From: Neoceratodus forsteri | Lineage: Eukaryota > Chordata > Ceratodontiformes > Ceratodontidae | DNA length: 64,000 bases | Direction of reading: 5' to 3' | Assembly: GCA_016271365.2 (NCBI GenBank) | Contig: CM057451.1 | Span: forward strand, 495,679,501 to 495,743,500 | Shown: piece by piece, positions 1-11,480 of the stretch | How the letters are laid out: each line of letters opens with the position of its first letter | How positions within the stretch are numbered: the first letter of the stretch is position 1 | Program-made: the position numbers and the translations under genes | Notes under the pieces: model-generated | The model's input: only the letters and a program-made list of their open reading frames with translations | The model's database searches: none | What the model was told of the DNA's origin: nothing

Positions 1-1495
1 GGATGGCTATGGGCCTGTAGTTGTTGATCTCCTTTGGGTCTCCTTTTTTAAGGATAGGCATAACTTTGGCAATCTTCCAGAGATCTGGGGCAATGCCAAG
101 AGAGAGAGACAGAGTGAAAATTTTGGCCAGTGGCGAGGCAATCAATGGTGCCGCTAGCTTCAGGAGTCGTGGCTCAAGTGAATCTGAGCCGGGGCTAGTG
201 TTGTTGGATATGTTTTGCAATAGCCTTTGGACCTCGGATCTAGATATAGCTTTAAAGTGGAAAGGGAGGGTAGTAGTTAGTTGGCAGTGGTCAGCACCAG
301 ATGCAGATCTCTGGGGTGTGCAGTAAGGCTGAGATGCTGTGGGAGGTGAAGTGAAGGACAAGGTGTACTGAGACAGGTCCGTGAATAATCTGTTAAAGGC
401 ATTCACTATAGTGTTCGAGTCGTTGCAATGTACTCCAAGTAGGAACATATCTCCTGGGGTCAATGACTGGGTAGCCCCAAGAAAGGTCTTGATGTGTGTC
501 CAGAATTTTCTAGGGTCACCAGCAGAGTTTGTGAGCAGATCCTTGCAGTAGATGCTCTTTGCTGTTCTGATTTGTTTTTTATAGGTGCTCTGAGAGGCCC
601 TGTAGGTATTGTAATCCTCTGGTAGTCTGGACACTTTATACTTCTTCCAGAGTTTGTCCCGTGTGCGCAGATTAGCCAGCAGGTCCTTGTGTTGCCATCT
701 TGTTTGTTTACCCCTGACCCTTCTGGTGATCTTCGGGGTATGTTTATCCTGAAGTGCTGTGAAATTATCAATGAAGATATCGAGGGCTATTTGAACATCA
801 TGGGAGTGATAGATGTCAGACAAGCTGATACAGGTTACATCATAGAGGAAAGCTTCCACGTCCAGTTTGGCAAAGTTGGTAATTGTGATGTAGCGTGGAG
901 GGGATGGGGAGCAGTCTCTGGGCTCCATACACAGAAAGTGGGGGAGTGGTCTGTGATAGCATCTGCCAGGATGCCTGCAGTTTGCATATGGTCAAGGCAA
1001 TTCACCAGTACCCAGTCTATGAGGGTGGAGGTAGTTAGAGAAGGGGTGGTTCTAGTGGGTTCAGTTAAGATCTGGTGCAGGTTATGGCTCTGTGTTAGTG
1101 TCAGCAGTGTGCTGTGAGTTGGTCCCAGCCAGTTTAGGTTAAAGTCACCCAAGATTCTGACCTCGTTTTACTTGGTATTTGTGACAGTTTGATTAAGAGA
1201 ATCCTGAAGACCTGTGATACCTCCAGTGGGTGGGTTGTAGGCACAGATAATGTGGAGTTTTTTTACACCAAGGGCAATGGTTGTGTGTAGGAACTCACAG
1301 ACTGAGAGTGAGCCAGTGGGTGGGCAGACCGTAACATCAAGATGTTTTTTATAGAGCATACCGACCCCCCTCCACATTTTGGGGAAGGTCTATCTCTCCG
1401 TATCAAGGAATAATTGGGCAACGAACATAAGGAGTTCGGAATGTGAGGCTTGAGCCATGCTTCAGATAGGCACAGTAGGTCAGGATTGTACACTT
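1..1495 (-). mobile_element. L2-like LINE fragment (endonuclease to start of RT)
   Basis: The minus strand encodes pieces of an APE-type endonuclease followed by the start of a reverse transcriptase. Seen directly: an N-terminal block with PDLLCLSEAWL and a RRDRPSP.CGGG segment (about 1370-1490), a GDFN box with LNW next to it (about 1138-1149), an IDWVLVN segment, a TDHSP box (catalytic Asp-His region, SDHSP in related elements) and, at the window edge (1-80), the RT-0 region with K.GD and NYRPI. These motifs are standard for L2/Jockey-group LINEs that nick DNA and prime cDNA at the nick. The reading frame is broken into three or more frames, so it is a pseudogene. Its 5' side ends abruptly near 1495 where a CR1 on the other strand begins. 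The RT catalytic box lies outside the window. Confidence 0.85.
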
Positions 1496-1496
1496 T

Positions 1497-4025
1497 CGAT
1501 AAGATAGAAGGCATTCTTAGGATGGCAGAGAAAGGGGAGATACTGTTGATGAGAAACCTGAATATGCCAGACGTTAACTGGAGCACACTTGCTGCAGCCA
1601 CATCCAAGAGCAGGGCCATTCTCAATGCCCTACAGGTGGCATGTCTCAGACAGATAGTTTTGGAACCCACTCGTGAGGCAGCAATCTTAGACCTCGTACT
1701 CTCAAATGGGGACAGTGAGAGGATCTCAGACCTAGAAGTGGGTTGCCATCTCAGAACAGTGGCCATCAAACAGTGTGGTTCACATTAAACTCAGCTACAT
1801 AGTCAAGCCATACAAAAGTGAGGGTACTGGACTTCAGGAGGGCTGACTTTGGCAAGATGGAAGAGAGCCTCAGAAAAGTACTAGCAAACAAGCTAGAAGG
1901 AGGGGTGGAGCAACAGTGGGGAATCATCAAAACTGCCATCACAGAGGCAACAAGCCTTTGTGTGAAGCAAATAAACAAATCAAAATGAAAGAAAAAAGCC
2001 ACTATGGTTCTCAAAAGAGGTGGCAGGAAAAGTCAGGGAGAAAAATATAGCATTCAGGAAGTATAAGGAAACACAGAAGGAGCAGGACAGAGAGCTGTAC
2101 CAGTTAAGGCAGAAGGAAGCAGGGAGGGAAGTCAGAATAACAAAGGCCCAAACTTAGGAAAGGATAGCCAGCTTGGTTAAGAAGGGGGATAAAACCTTTT
2201 ATAGGTACATCAGGGAGCATAGAAAGGCAAAGGGAGGGATAGTGAGGCTGAATAGAATGAACAGTGGGCGGGCAGAAAGTGATAGTGAAAAAGCAGGGAT
2301 ACTGAATGAATATTTCTGCTCAGTAGTCACAAAAGAGGAGGGGGAGGTGCCTAATCCAATTAACAGATGCACTCTGGATAGGGTGGTCGATCCCAGTCCT
2401 TTCACAGAAGAAAGGGTTCTGAAGGAACTCCTAAAACTGAAGGTGTACAAAGCAATGGGGCCAGATGAAATTCACCCCAGAATTCTAAAAGAATTCAGGG
2501 AGACCTAGTGAAACCACTGACTACCCTTTTAACAAATCATGGGAGGATGGTGTGGTACCGAGGACTGGAGGAAGCAGAGGTGATTCCCCTTCACAAAAGT
2601 GGGACCAAGACAGAGGTAGGAAACTACAGACCTGTCAGTTTGACCTCTGTGGTAGGGAAAGTGATGGAATCACTTCTGTAGGAAAGAATTATTGAGTACC
2701 TAGAGGCCAGTGGGACACAGGACCCAATGCAGCATAGGTTCACAGCGGGAAGGTCATGTCAGACAAATCTAATTGATTTCTTTGACTGGGTGACCAAAGT
2801 AGTAGACCAGGGAGGGACTGTGGACATGGCCTACCTAGACTTTAGCAAGGCATTTGACACAGTCCCACACAAAAGATTAATAGTCAAATTAATCAGCCTG
2901 GGAGTGGGTCCCAGGTTGGTAGCCTGGGTAAAACATTGGCCGGACAACAGGACACAGAAGGTAATTGTAAATGGAGTCCACTCTGAAGAAAGGGGGGTTA
3001 CTAGTGGGATACCGCAGGGTTCAGTACTGGGTCCAGTCCTTTTTAATGTCTTTATAAGTGACATTGCAGAGGGACTGGAAGGAAAAGTATGCCTCTTTGC
3101 AGATTACACAAAGATCTGCAACAGGGTTGATACACAAGGAGGTGTGGAAAGGATGAGAAGGGAATTGGCCAGGTTGGAGGAATGGTTGGAAGTATGGCAG
3201 CTAGGATTCAATGCAAAGAAGTGCAAAATAATGCACCTGGGAAACAAAAACCCAGGGGAAGATTACACAATGTTGAGGAGGTAGTAACAAAAACAAAAAA
3301 GGAAAGGGACCTGGGGGTAATCATATCAGATGACCTTAAGGTTAGCAAGCAATGTGAGAAGGCAGAAGGGATAGTTGGGGGTATACTGGGATGCATAGGA
3401 AGAGGCATCACCAGCAGAAAACAAGAAGTTGTTATCCCTCTGTACAGACAGTTGGTGAGACCCCATCTGGAGTATAGCATCCAGTTCTGGAGACCCCATC
3501 TCCACAAGGACATAGACAGGATAGAGGCAGTCCAAAAAAGGGCAACTAGAATGGTGCAGGGTCTGCAAGAGAAGCCATATGAGGAGAGACTAAAAGAGCT
3601 TAATATGTATACCCTTGAGGAAAGGAGGGAAAGGGGGGACATGAAAGAAACATTTAAGTACCTCAGTGGAATCAACAAAGTCCAAGAGGGTAACATCTTT
3701 CAGAAAAAGAGACATGCAAGAACAAGGGGACACAATTTAAAGATGGGGGGGAGCAGTTCAGAGGCAATGTGAGGAAGTATTTTTTCACAGAAAAGGTAGT
3801 GGATGCATGGAACAGCCTTTCTGAGGAGGTTGTGGGGTCTAAAACTGTGGGAGAATTCAAGAATACATGGGACAGACATAAGGCAATTCTAGTGGGGGGG
3901 TAGGAAGAAATAGGCTGTTGGTTGACTAGGATCTATGGTTTATACTGTAGGTAGGGAAATGGGCAGACTAGGTGGACCAGGCAGTCCTTATCTGCCATCA
4001 AAGTCTATGTTTCTATGTTTCTATG
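1497..4025 (+). mobile_element. CR1-type LINE, 5'-truncated, inactive (copy A)
   Basis: The element enters the coding region inside the endonuclease (NMPDVNW box, then LEPTREAAILDLVLSNG) and continues through the linker (PLWFS, YRYIREHRKAKGGIVRLNRM) to RT. RT motifs seen: KAMGPDEIHPRIL, FTAGRSCQTNLIDFFDW, AYLDFSKAFDTVPHKRL and GVTSGIPQGSVLGPVLF. The catalytic box reads FADY at 3096-3107, not FADD, so the second essential Asp is lost. A frameshift near 3250-3285 moves the C-terminal half (LVRPHLEY, RATRMVQG, TLEERRERGD) into another frame, and stops occur at 2156-2158 and 2506-2508. The 3' end carries the CR1 tail of repeated TTTCTATG (4004-4025). It is cut in at the broken 5' edge of the L2-like fragment. 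It belongs to the same subfamily as the copy at 18.05-21.0 kb. Confidence 0.9.
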
Positions 4026-4540
4026 GAGGAAGCCACAGACAAGATGGCAGAAAAGGGGGAGATGTTGCAAGTGGGGTACTTCAGACTGCCAGATGTAGAT
4101 TGGAGCCTCCCAGCAGTAGCTTCAGCCAGAAGCAGGGACATCCTGGACTCTGTGCAGGGGCATTCCTCAGGCAACTGGACAGTGAATACACTCATGATGG
4201 GGCATTACTGGACCTGGTACTCACTAACAGGGACAGTATTGCTGATATTAAGGTGGGAGACCACCTGGGAACCAATGATCACTGTACAGTGTGGCTCAAA
4301 AGGATGGCTGTGGACTTGAACCACACAAGGGCAAGGGTCCTGCACTTCAGGAGGGCAAATTTTATAAAGATGGGTGAATGTCTCAGGGATCACCTGGCAT
4401 GGGGGGATTGCCTGGGTGGGGAGGAGGAACAGTGGATGAAGCTAAAAGAGGGCATAGTAAAGGCAACAATCCTCTGCACTAAACAATTGAGCAAAATAAG
4501 AGGAAAAAGAGACTGCTATCGCTCTCAAAATAGGTGGTGT
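4026..4540 (+). mobile_element. CR1-type LINE, endonuclease part (copy B, first piece)
   Basis: Starts directly after the tail of copy A. The translation shows a decayed endonuclease: a FRLPDVDWS segment where related copies have FNMPDVNWS, then LDLVLTNRDS, DHLGTNDHCTVW and VLHFRRANFIKMGE. It stops near 4540 at the point where active relatives continue with PLWFSKEVA, and a palindromic repeat takes over. The matching downstream part resumes about 1.35 kb later (5880-6375), so the two pieces are probably one insertion. Several frame changes are needed to read it, and it is not functional. Confidence 0.75.
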
Positions 4541-4544
4541 TTGC

Positions 4545-5110
4545 AAAAGTCAATGTACTGTAGGCTCATAACTTGGTTGTTTTTTAACATTTTTACACCA
4601 AATTTTCAATGTAGCCTTCTTATGACCACACCTCATGAACAAGGGCAGAGAATATTCTCAACTCTTGCCTGAAAGATGATTTCATGCAGGGACTGCAAAA
4701 TCATTTTACGGGGTATATAAAAACATTTTGGCCAGGATTTTAAAAATGACAGCTTTCATACTCATGAGGTGCTGTATCGATATGGCTACATTGTAAATTT
4801 TGGGGAAAAATATTGAAAATTACCAACGTTAAGAGCCTGCGTTCGCAAACTTCAATGTAGGCTCATAACTTTGTTGATTTTTAAGATTTTTACACCAAAT
4901 TTTCAGCATATCCTTCTTATGACCCCACCTCATGAACAAGGGCAGAAAAATCTTGAGCTCCTGCCTAAAAGGGGATTTCAGGCAGGGACTGCAAAATCAC
5001 CTTTCAGGATAGATTTGCCTAATTTGAGTGCAATTGTTCATGAGGTGGGGTCTCAAAAAAGACATGTTTAAAATTTGGGCCAAACATATGCAAAAAATGG
5101 CCACATTATG
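4545..5110 (+). repeat. Two tandem copies of a palindromic ~300 bp repeat
   Basis: Two units start with ACACCAAATTTTCA at about 4591 and 4892, 300 bp apart. Each reads ATTTTCAA..., then CTTCTTATGACC, CACCTCATGAACAAGGGCAG, a centre with GGGACTGCAAAATCA, then an inverted version ending near TCATGAGGTG...ATGT...AAATTT. The left and right halves are imperfect reverse complements, so each unit is a palindrome of about 210-230 bp plus a spacer. The same unit recurs at 12.14-13.87 kb, 45.14-45.34 kb and 50.77-51.56 kb. It interrupts CR1 copy B. No protein is encoded. Confidence 0.7.
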
Positions 5111-5159
5111 CCACTAAGTTCAAATTACCATTGAAATACATTGAATTGCATACCTATTT

Positions 5160-5535
5160 CTTCAGTTCATGGTCCAGCTTTGGAGAGCGAAGACATGTTT
5201 GTGGTCCACAGAGGATTTGAGCATTGGACCCCCAATTGGTAAGTAAGGGTTTGGGGGTGTGGGGTGGTGGATGGTGGGTGCTGAGTGGGAGGGTTGGGTG
5301 GGGAAAAATAATGTCCAAAAGACATCAATGGACAGTTTGGGTTTTACAGGGTTACAGAGAAAAATACTTTGGAAGGTCACAAAGACATTGATAGACATTT
5401 TTATAGGGTTAGTAAAAGATCCCCGAGTTCATATTTGCAACACTGAAGTTGAGGCACTCAATGTCACTGTTATGTTTTTGTGTGTGTGTGTGGGGTGGTG
5501 GGTGCTAAGAGAGAGGGTTGGGTGGGGAAATTCCA
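5160..5535 (+). repeat. G-rich direct repeat pair, no gene
   Basis: A G/T-rich block (GGTGGTGGATGGTGGGTGCT, then GAGGGTTGGGTGGGGAAA) at about 5253-5307 recurs with small changes at about 5487-5530, roughly 230 bp downstream. No protein family is recognisable in the short frames here. Confidence 0.5.
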
Positions 5536-5659
5536 TATCTGACAGTGCGATACTGGGGTTTGGGCACCCCCAGTGTCACTGTTTTTTTCAAGGGGAGGTG
5601 TTGACAGGAAGGGTCAGGTAGGAGGACAGAAAAAATATATAAGTTTTAAAAAGTTGGCA

Positions 5660-5779
5660 GTCACAGCACAGTCCAGCATGTCCAAGATGGCCACCAAACC
5701 GCACTGTGCATGCACAAGTAGCTGCACATGCACAGTACAGTTTGGTGGACATCTTGGACATGGTGGACTGTGCCATGAC
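5660..5779. repeat. 120 bp inverted repeat (hairpin)
   Basis: Positions 5660-5715 and 5724-5779 are reverse complements with roughly seven to nine mismatches over about 56 bp, separated by only a few bases. Shared blocks include GCACAGTCCA, CATGTCCAAGATG, CCACCAAAC and ACTGTGCATG. Because of this symmetry, both strands give similar short Cys-rich peptides that look gene-like but are not. It could be a small fold-back element or a remnant of one. A transcribed copy would form a long RNA hairpin. Confidence 0.75.
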
Positions 5780-5879
5780 CACTGTCTGATGAAAAATAGT
5801 GCAGTGCAGCTGCCAGTGGGGATAGTGAGCAGAGTGCTTCAGGGACGAGCAGGTGACTGTGAGGCAACTCTAATATGTT

Positions 5880-6375
5880 ATTCGGTCAGAAGGAATATGG
5901 GAGGTATTTTCTCATAGAAAGAGGCAGGGCAACACCCACTGCTGCCCTAAAAAGGGGAAAGGGTGAGTGTGCAGAGGGAGACCAGGAAAAAGCAGACACC
6001 CTGAAAAAATACTTTTGTTAAGTGTTCACAGAGGAAGGAGAAGGGAAGGGGCCACAAAAAAGTAACAGAAACTTTGAAAGGAGAGAGGTGGATACTGGAG
6101 GAGACCTGAAGGGATTCGCTAATCTGAAGGTGGACAAAACAATGGAACAAGATGAGGTGCATCCAAGGGTACAGAGGGAGCTCAGGGAAATACTGGTTGC
6201 ACCTCTGACAGTTTTGTTTAACAGCTCACTGGAAACAGAAGTGGTTCTGGAGGACTGAAGGAGGGAAGATATAGTACTATTTCACAAAAGTAGTAGCACG
6301 GAAGAGGTTGGCAGTTATAGGCCAGTCAGCCTGACTTTCAAGGTGGGAAAGTTTAAGGAGTCATTGCCTAAGCCA
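5880..6375 (+). mobile_element. CR1-type LINE, linker and RT start (copy B, second piece)
   Basis: The translation resumes the CR1 protein: LKKYFC.VFTEEGEGKG, then LKVDKTMEQDEVHPRVQRELRE (counterpart of MGPDGIHPR), LEDWRR-like decay at the 6256 stop, and VGSYRPVSLT of RT-0. About 60-80 residues (the PLWFS to YRYI linker) are missing between this piece and the one ending at 4540. The CR1 similarity stops near 6375, before the FDW and FADD motifs. Confidence 0.75.
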
Positions 6376-7070
6376 GGGAAGGGTTATGGAATATTTTGTA
6401 TCGTACACTTCAACTGCTAGATCTGCAAAAGAGCCACAGTGCAGTGTCGGTGTACAAGGAAAAGGGCGGACAGTCCTGTCAGTGCGTAAACTCCAAAAGT
6501 TCTGTAATTTAAACCCAATTGAGACGAAATTTGTGGGCTTGGAACATGTTTCTCCACCTAAAAATGGAGGTGATGGGTAAAATTTGCTTTTCAAAAGAGA
6601 AAGCTTTTGGATCTTTTTAAACTAATAACTGTGAAACCTCTCAGACTTACGATTTATAATTGAGACTGTTGTCCCACACATTTCACTTGTTGATTCTCGT
6701 AGTTTGTTTTTAAGTATGCTCCCATTCATAGTGTTATAATCGTGACTCTATAGTTTGTTGATGGCACTGTATTTTACTTTCCCACTAATTTCATTTTTTA
6801 TTTATTTATTTGTGGGTGATGTCTACCTTTTCCTACCTCCTGGCAGCTGACATTTCCTCTATCTCTCAGATCCCATTTCTTTCACAGGGAATAGACCACT
6901 GTACTAGGTGGTTATTTATCTTATTTTTTTTTGTTATGTTTTTGAACTCAGTTTCTGTATATATCCTTGTTTTTAAATTTGTATGTCTTGCTTCCTCAGT
7001 GCTGTGCTTACAATGTATGCTACATATATCCAATTTGTATTATTCCCTGTGATGTTTTTTGGCAACTGAT
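6376..7070. other. Unassigned AT-rich DNA
   Basis: No coding region, RNA gene or known repeat was recognised. A short TTTA run occurs near 6796-6810. The small open frames (about 60-80 codons) show no family motif. Confidence 0.5.
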
Positions 7071-7074
7071 GCCT

Positions 7075-7275
7075 AGTTGTTGTCTCTGTTCCTCCCCCCT
7101 TCAGTGAATAATGAACAGAAGTATTTTTTCAGTACTGACGCTTTTTCTAGGTCTCCCTTCAGACACTCTCTTTCATCTCGTCTGAGCCTTACAATCCTAC
7201 CACTGGCCTTCCTTCTTTCACTAATGTACCTATAGAATGTCTTGTCCTCTTTCTTTACCGTCTGTGCTAGCTAAA
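7075..7275 (-). mobile_element. Short CR1 linker fragment
   Basis: Reading the minus strand gives a run matching the CR1 linker: KTFYRYISERRKAS, RIVRLRRDE, LKKYFCSLFTE. The closest neighbour in the window is the same part of copy C at about 8480-8690, which shares the ERRKA...GIVRLRGDE wording. Both ends are abrupt and it is only about 200 bp long. Confidence 0.7.
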
Positions 7276-8118
7276 GATTTCAATAATGCACGCTAGTTTA
7301 TAAGCAACCATTACCATATCCATTATTGCTGATTCTTTTGGGATCAGCCTCTTTTTTTCACAGGAATTACTTTTGTTCTGGTAAATTAAATGCAGTTTTA
7401 TGCATTTGCTGATAGTCCCATTTCATGCTAATTGGGCATGGGCTTCAATAGCAATTTAGAATATATTAAAAGTATTTGTTTGAATTTTTTGTGACATTCT
7501 ATGTTGTACATCAATACATTGCCCTCTGTACTAGTCCCTTTACATCAAGCGCTCCATCTTGCCAAATTAATCTTTTCTTGAGAACTTGGATCTTTAGTTA
7601 CATGAAACTCTGTTTGTCTAGTAGTGGCCACAGTTTATTTTTTATTTATGTCTAGTGCCCTAGACACACATACCCCATACCTTTTTTACATTACATTTCG
7701 CATTCTTTCACAGCAATTTTAAACTTTACCAAATTGTCTCTAGAGTTTCATTAAACTATAGTGATGTGATGTTTTAAACTACCATTGAGCCACTGTATAT
7801 CTCCCGATTACCATTGCAGTCTGACGCAAAGCAATCGAGTACATCTTAATCGATAAGGAGTCCCCGATTTTTTTATTGGGACTGAGCAACTGCACTTTTG
7901 TACTATTCCCTTTTATATTTAGTATGCATTTGGCCTAAAAGCAGAATATACAATAAGCACTCGAAGCTTATATATTTTTGTGAAAAAGTTTTTGACATTA
8001 GTCAATTTAAATTATGGCAGTGCAAACATAATTTCAAAGACTGTCTATAAGTATCAGTTCCATTGCAATTCAATGCATTGTGATGATTCATTTTTGTTGC
8101 ATTATTTTGTATTACTGT
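7276..8118. other. Unassigned AT-rich DNA
   Basis: Rich in T and A runs. No reading frame, RNA gene or repeat family was recognised. Confidence 0.5.
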
Positions 8119-10332
8119 TTAATTTACACAAAAAGGGAGGGCAGACTTTGCTAGGATGGGGAGATGCATTAAAGAAGCCCTGATGAGGAAGGATGCGGCG
8201 GGAGGGGGGGTTGAGGAGCAGTGGGAGCACCTAATAGGAGCTTAAGTGGAGGTAATAAATCAGTACATTAGGCTGAGAAGTAAGGGCAAAAGAAGGAATA
8301 AACCACTATCATTCTCAAAGAAGGTGGCAGAGAAAGTAAGAGGCCAAAGAGGTGGCTTTCGGAAAATACAAGGAGAAACAGAAGGAAGAGGATAGGGCGG
8401 TGTACCTAAATAGAGAGGGAAGCAGGGAAAGCAGTTAGGAGTGCAATGGTGCAAACAGAGGAAAGATTAGCACAGATGGCAAATAAAGGGGACAAGGCAT
8501 TCTACAGATAGAGTAGTGAAAGAAGGAAGGCCAGGCTGGGATTGTAAGGCTCAGAGGAGATGAAGGGGAGAGTCTGGAAGGAGATCAAGAAACAGCATCA
8601 CTACTGAATAAATACTTCTGTTCAGTATTCACTGAAGAGGGGGAGGGAAAGGGACCACCACCAGGCATCAGAAACAAAGGGACAGGGGGAGGGAGGTGAA
8701 CACCAGTCCATTTACAGAAGAGAGAATCCTAGAGGAACTCACAAAACTGAGTGTGGACAAAGTAATGGGGCCAAATGGTGTACACCCTAGGATATTAATG
8801 GAACTATGGATGGTGCTAGCAGCACCACTGGCAGCCCTGTTTAGTGAGTCTCTCAAAACAGGTGTGGTTCCAGAGGACTGGAGGAGGGCACATGTAGTCC
8901 CTCTTCACAAGAGAGTGGAAGCAGAGATGAAGCAGAAAACTATAGGCTGGACAGCCTCACTTCAGTAATGGGTAAGATTAGGGAAGGGCTCCTTAAGGAA
9001 AGGATTGTGAAACACTTGGAATCCAATGAAGCACAGGATCCAAGGCAGCATGGATTTACAGCAGGACAATCATGTCAAACAAATATAATGGTTTTATTTG
9101 ATTGCATTACAAAGTAGGTGGATCAAGGGGGAGTGGTGGATGTCTCCTACCTTGGTTTCAGTAAGGACTTCAACACTGTTCCACATAAAAGATTAGTTAA
9201 TAAGTTGGGTAGCCTGAGTGTGGGCCACAAGGTGGTGAATTGGGTTAGAAACTGTTTGAGGGACAGAAAGCAGAGGGTGGTGGTAAATGGGATCCAATCC
9301 AAGGAAAGGGGGTGACCAATAGGGCGCTTCAGGATCAGTCCTGGGGCCAGTCCTTTATTGTCTTCGGTAGTGACATTGCTGAAGAGCTGGAAGGAAGGTT
9401 TGCCTATTTGCAGATGACACCAAGATCTGCAACAGGGTAGACACTCCAGATGGGGTCGAGAAAATGAGAAGGAACCTGGAAAATCTGGGAAAATGGTCCA
9501 AAGTGTAGCAACTGAAATTTAATGCAAAGAAGTGCAAAATCATGCACCTGAGGTGCAGAAACCCTGCGGAGAGTTACAGGATGGAAGGGAGTTGCAGGCA
9601 GTCACCAGGGAAGAAAGGAATTTAGGGATAATCATCTCAGATGACCTAAAGTTGGCCAAACAGTGTACAAAGGCTGTTGGGAGGGCCAGTGGCATGTTGG
9701 GGTGCATAGGAAGAGGTATCACTAGCAGAAGAAGGGAGGTGGTGATACCACTGCACAAAACACTGGTGAGACCTCATCTGTAGCACAGTTACAGTTCTGG
9801 AGGCAGCATCTTCATAAGGACATAGACATGGGGGAGGCAGCTCAGAGAAGGGCGACTAAGATGGTGAAGGGCTTGCCATAGAAGACATACTATATCAGGA
9901 GAGATTAAAATACCTTAATATGTTTATACTGGAAGCGAGATGAGAATGGGGAGATATGATAGAAATCTTCAAATATCTTAATGGCATAAGCAAAGTGCAA
10001 GTGGACAACATCTTACAGTATAGGAGATGTACAAGTATGAGGGGGCACGATGTGAGACTGGAGGGAGGCAGGATGAAGGGGGACGTGAGGAAGTTTTTCT
10101 TCACAGAAAGGGCGATGAATGCATGGAATAGATTACCCCAGGAGGTGGTGGGAACTGGCACAATGGGGGATTCAAACATGCATGGGAGAGGCATAAGGGA
10201 ACCCTACAAGTGAGAAGGAGAGGCTAAAGCTGATGACCAAGTAGGGTCAGCGACCACTGATGCAGGCAGGGAATATGGGCAGACTAGATGGGCCTAGTGG
10301 TCCTGTTCTGCCATCAATTTCTATGTTTCTAG
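8119..10332 (+). mobile_element. CR1-type LINE, 5'-truncated, inactive (copy C)
   Basis: Begins in the linker just after the endonuclease (VEEQWEHLIGA, then PLSFSKKVAEKVR). RT follows with SPFTEERILEELTKLSVDKVMGPNGVHPRI, HGFTAGQSCQTN, SYLGFSKDFNTVPHKRL (DFSKAFD decayed to GFSKDFN) and a shifted PQGSVLGPV region. The metal-binding box still reads FADD (9407-9418), but DFSKAFD has lost its first Asp. Later blocks are MHLRCRNP, LGIIISDDLKLAKQ, CIGRGITSRRREVVIPL and LVRPHL. Several frameshifts and stops interrupt it. It ends in TTTCTATGTTTCTA, the CR1 tail unit. Confidence 0.88.
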
Positions 10333-10348
10333 GGGCTTGATAGATTAG

Positions 10349-10804
10349 AAGAAGAAGAATCAGCATTTATATAGTGCTTTTCATACATAGTGTATCCCAA
10401 AGCATTTTACAAGCAAAGCTAAACTGATAGTGAAGTGACTGAATGTGTAGTGGCGGCCATATCGCACATAAACACCCACATACAGCCTGGACAATTGCAT
10501 GAACCAGTTTATGGGAAGGAGAATGTTGACCAGGACACTGAGAATGTCCCCTACTCTTTGTGAAGAGTGCACTGGGTTCTTTTACTTCCACCTGGACACC
10601 CACCAGGACAGCACTAGGATGGGTAGAAAGGACCTCGGTTTAATCTCTCATCTGAAGGACAGCACACCCCAGCAGTACAGCACCCCTCTAATACTGCACT
10701 TGGATGCCAACATTTTAGATGCAATTCCAATCCCAGTGTGGGATGAGAACCCACGACCTTCAGGTCCAGAGGCTGATGTGTTGCCAACTGAGCCACGCTG
10801 ACAC
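10349..10804 (-). mobile_element. tRNA-derived SINE with RNA polymerase III promoter boxes
   Basis: On the minus strand the element starts near 10804 with a tRNA-like head. Box A reads TGGCTCAGTTGG (10784-10795), an exact fit to the consensus TRGCNNAGYNGG. Box B reads GGTTCTCATCC (10741-10751), close to GGTTCGAATCC. A body of about 350 bp follows, including the GATGAGA...TTAAACCGAGGTCC wording. The 3' part contains an AAAGCACTATATAAATGC segment and a short TTC-repeat tail (about 10349-10360). In life, Pol III would transcribe it and a partner LINE would mobilise it. No clear target duplication was found. The subfamily name is not certain from sequence alone. Confidence 0.75.
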
Positions 10805-11480
10805 CAATGAATATGTATGAGCCATTGGTATTTAATGGTGACATTCTCCCAACTAATCCATGCCCCCTAAGGAAGAGTCAATGGACTCAAAGCACCAGGG
10901 TTTTGTGTGGCGGGTAGCATCTGCTAAGTTTACTATTGTGTGGTTTCTCACTTTTTTTTTTAACTCAGCTTTATTTCAGCGATAAATTTCACAGCTGTAA
11001 AGCACATTTTTTTACAAGATAAATGGCTTACAATGTAATGCATTCAGAAAATCCGGTCCAGTGTATCCTGGAGTTACACCATCTCTTAAGTGGAAAAGCC
11101 CATCTATGCATACACCACCTAATTGTGATCTACAGTTCTGTGTATCATTGTTCGGTGCCTCACTGAAACGTGGAAGGCTACTTAAGCCATAGGTTCTTAA
11201 ACAAGAGAGAGAGAACAACTAAAGTTGTTAACTGATACACTTAACATGGGCCTGACCAGCATTGCCCCTGGTTGGATTGCACACAAACAATCCCCCCCTC
11301 CCATAAGTCTGTTTTTACCCTCCTCAGTCAGCTATAGGTTTCGAGTCTGTAATTTGCTGCAGTGACTTTGCCATAACACCAAATGAGGTACTGTTTACTT
11401 GGTTTACTTTTTTATGTTTGCTTGCACGCATGTGCAAGAAACATAGTGCCATCATCCGAGATTTCGGAGGTGTGTCACCT
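10805..11480. repeat. Unassigned DNA with a dispersed repeat at its right end
   Basis: No gene recognised from 10805 to 11400. The right end (11406-11479) resembles 40090-40166: both have a T-run, TATGTTT, a GCATG/CGCATG segment, then GATTTC.GAGGTGTGTCAC. This suggests two diverged copies of one dispersed repeat of unknown class. Confidence 0.45.

Noticed and set aside
5573..5917. Cys-rich small ORFs on both strands near 5.6-5.9 kb
   Set aside because: They arise from the hairpin at 5660-5779, which gives similar peptides on both strands. No family match.
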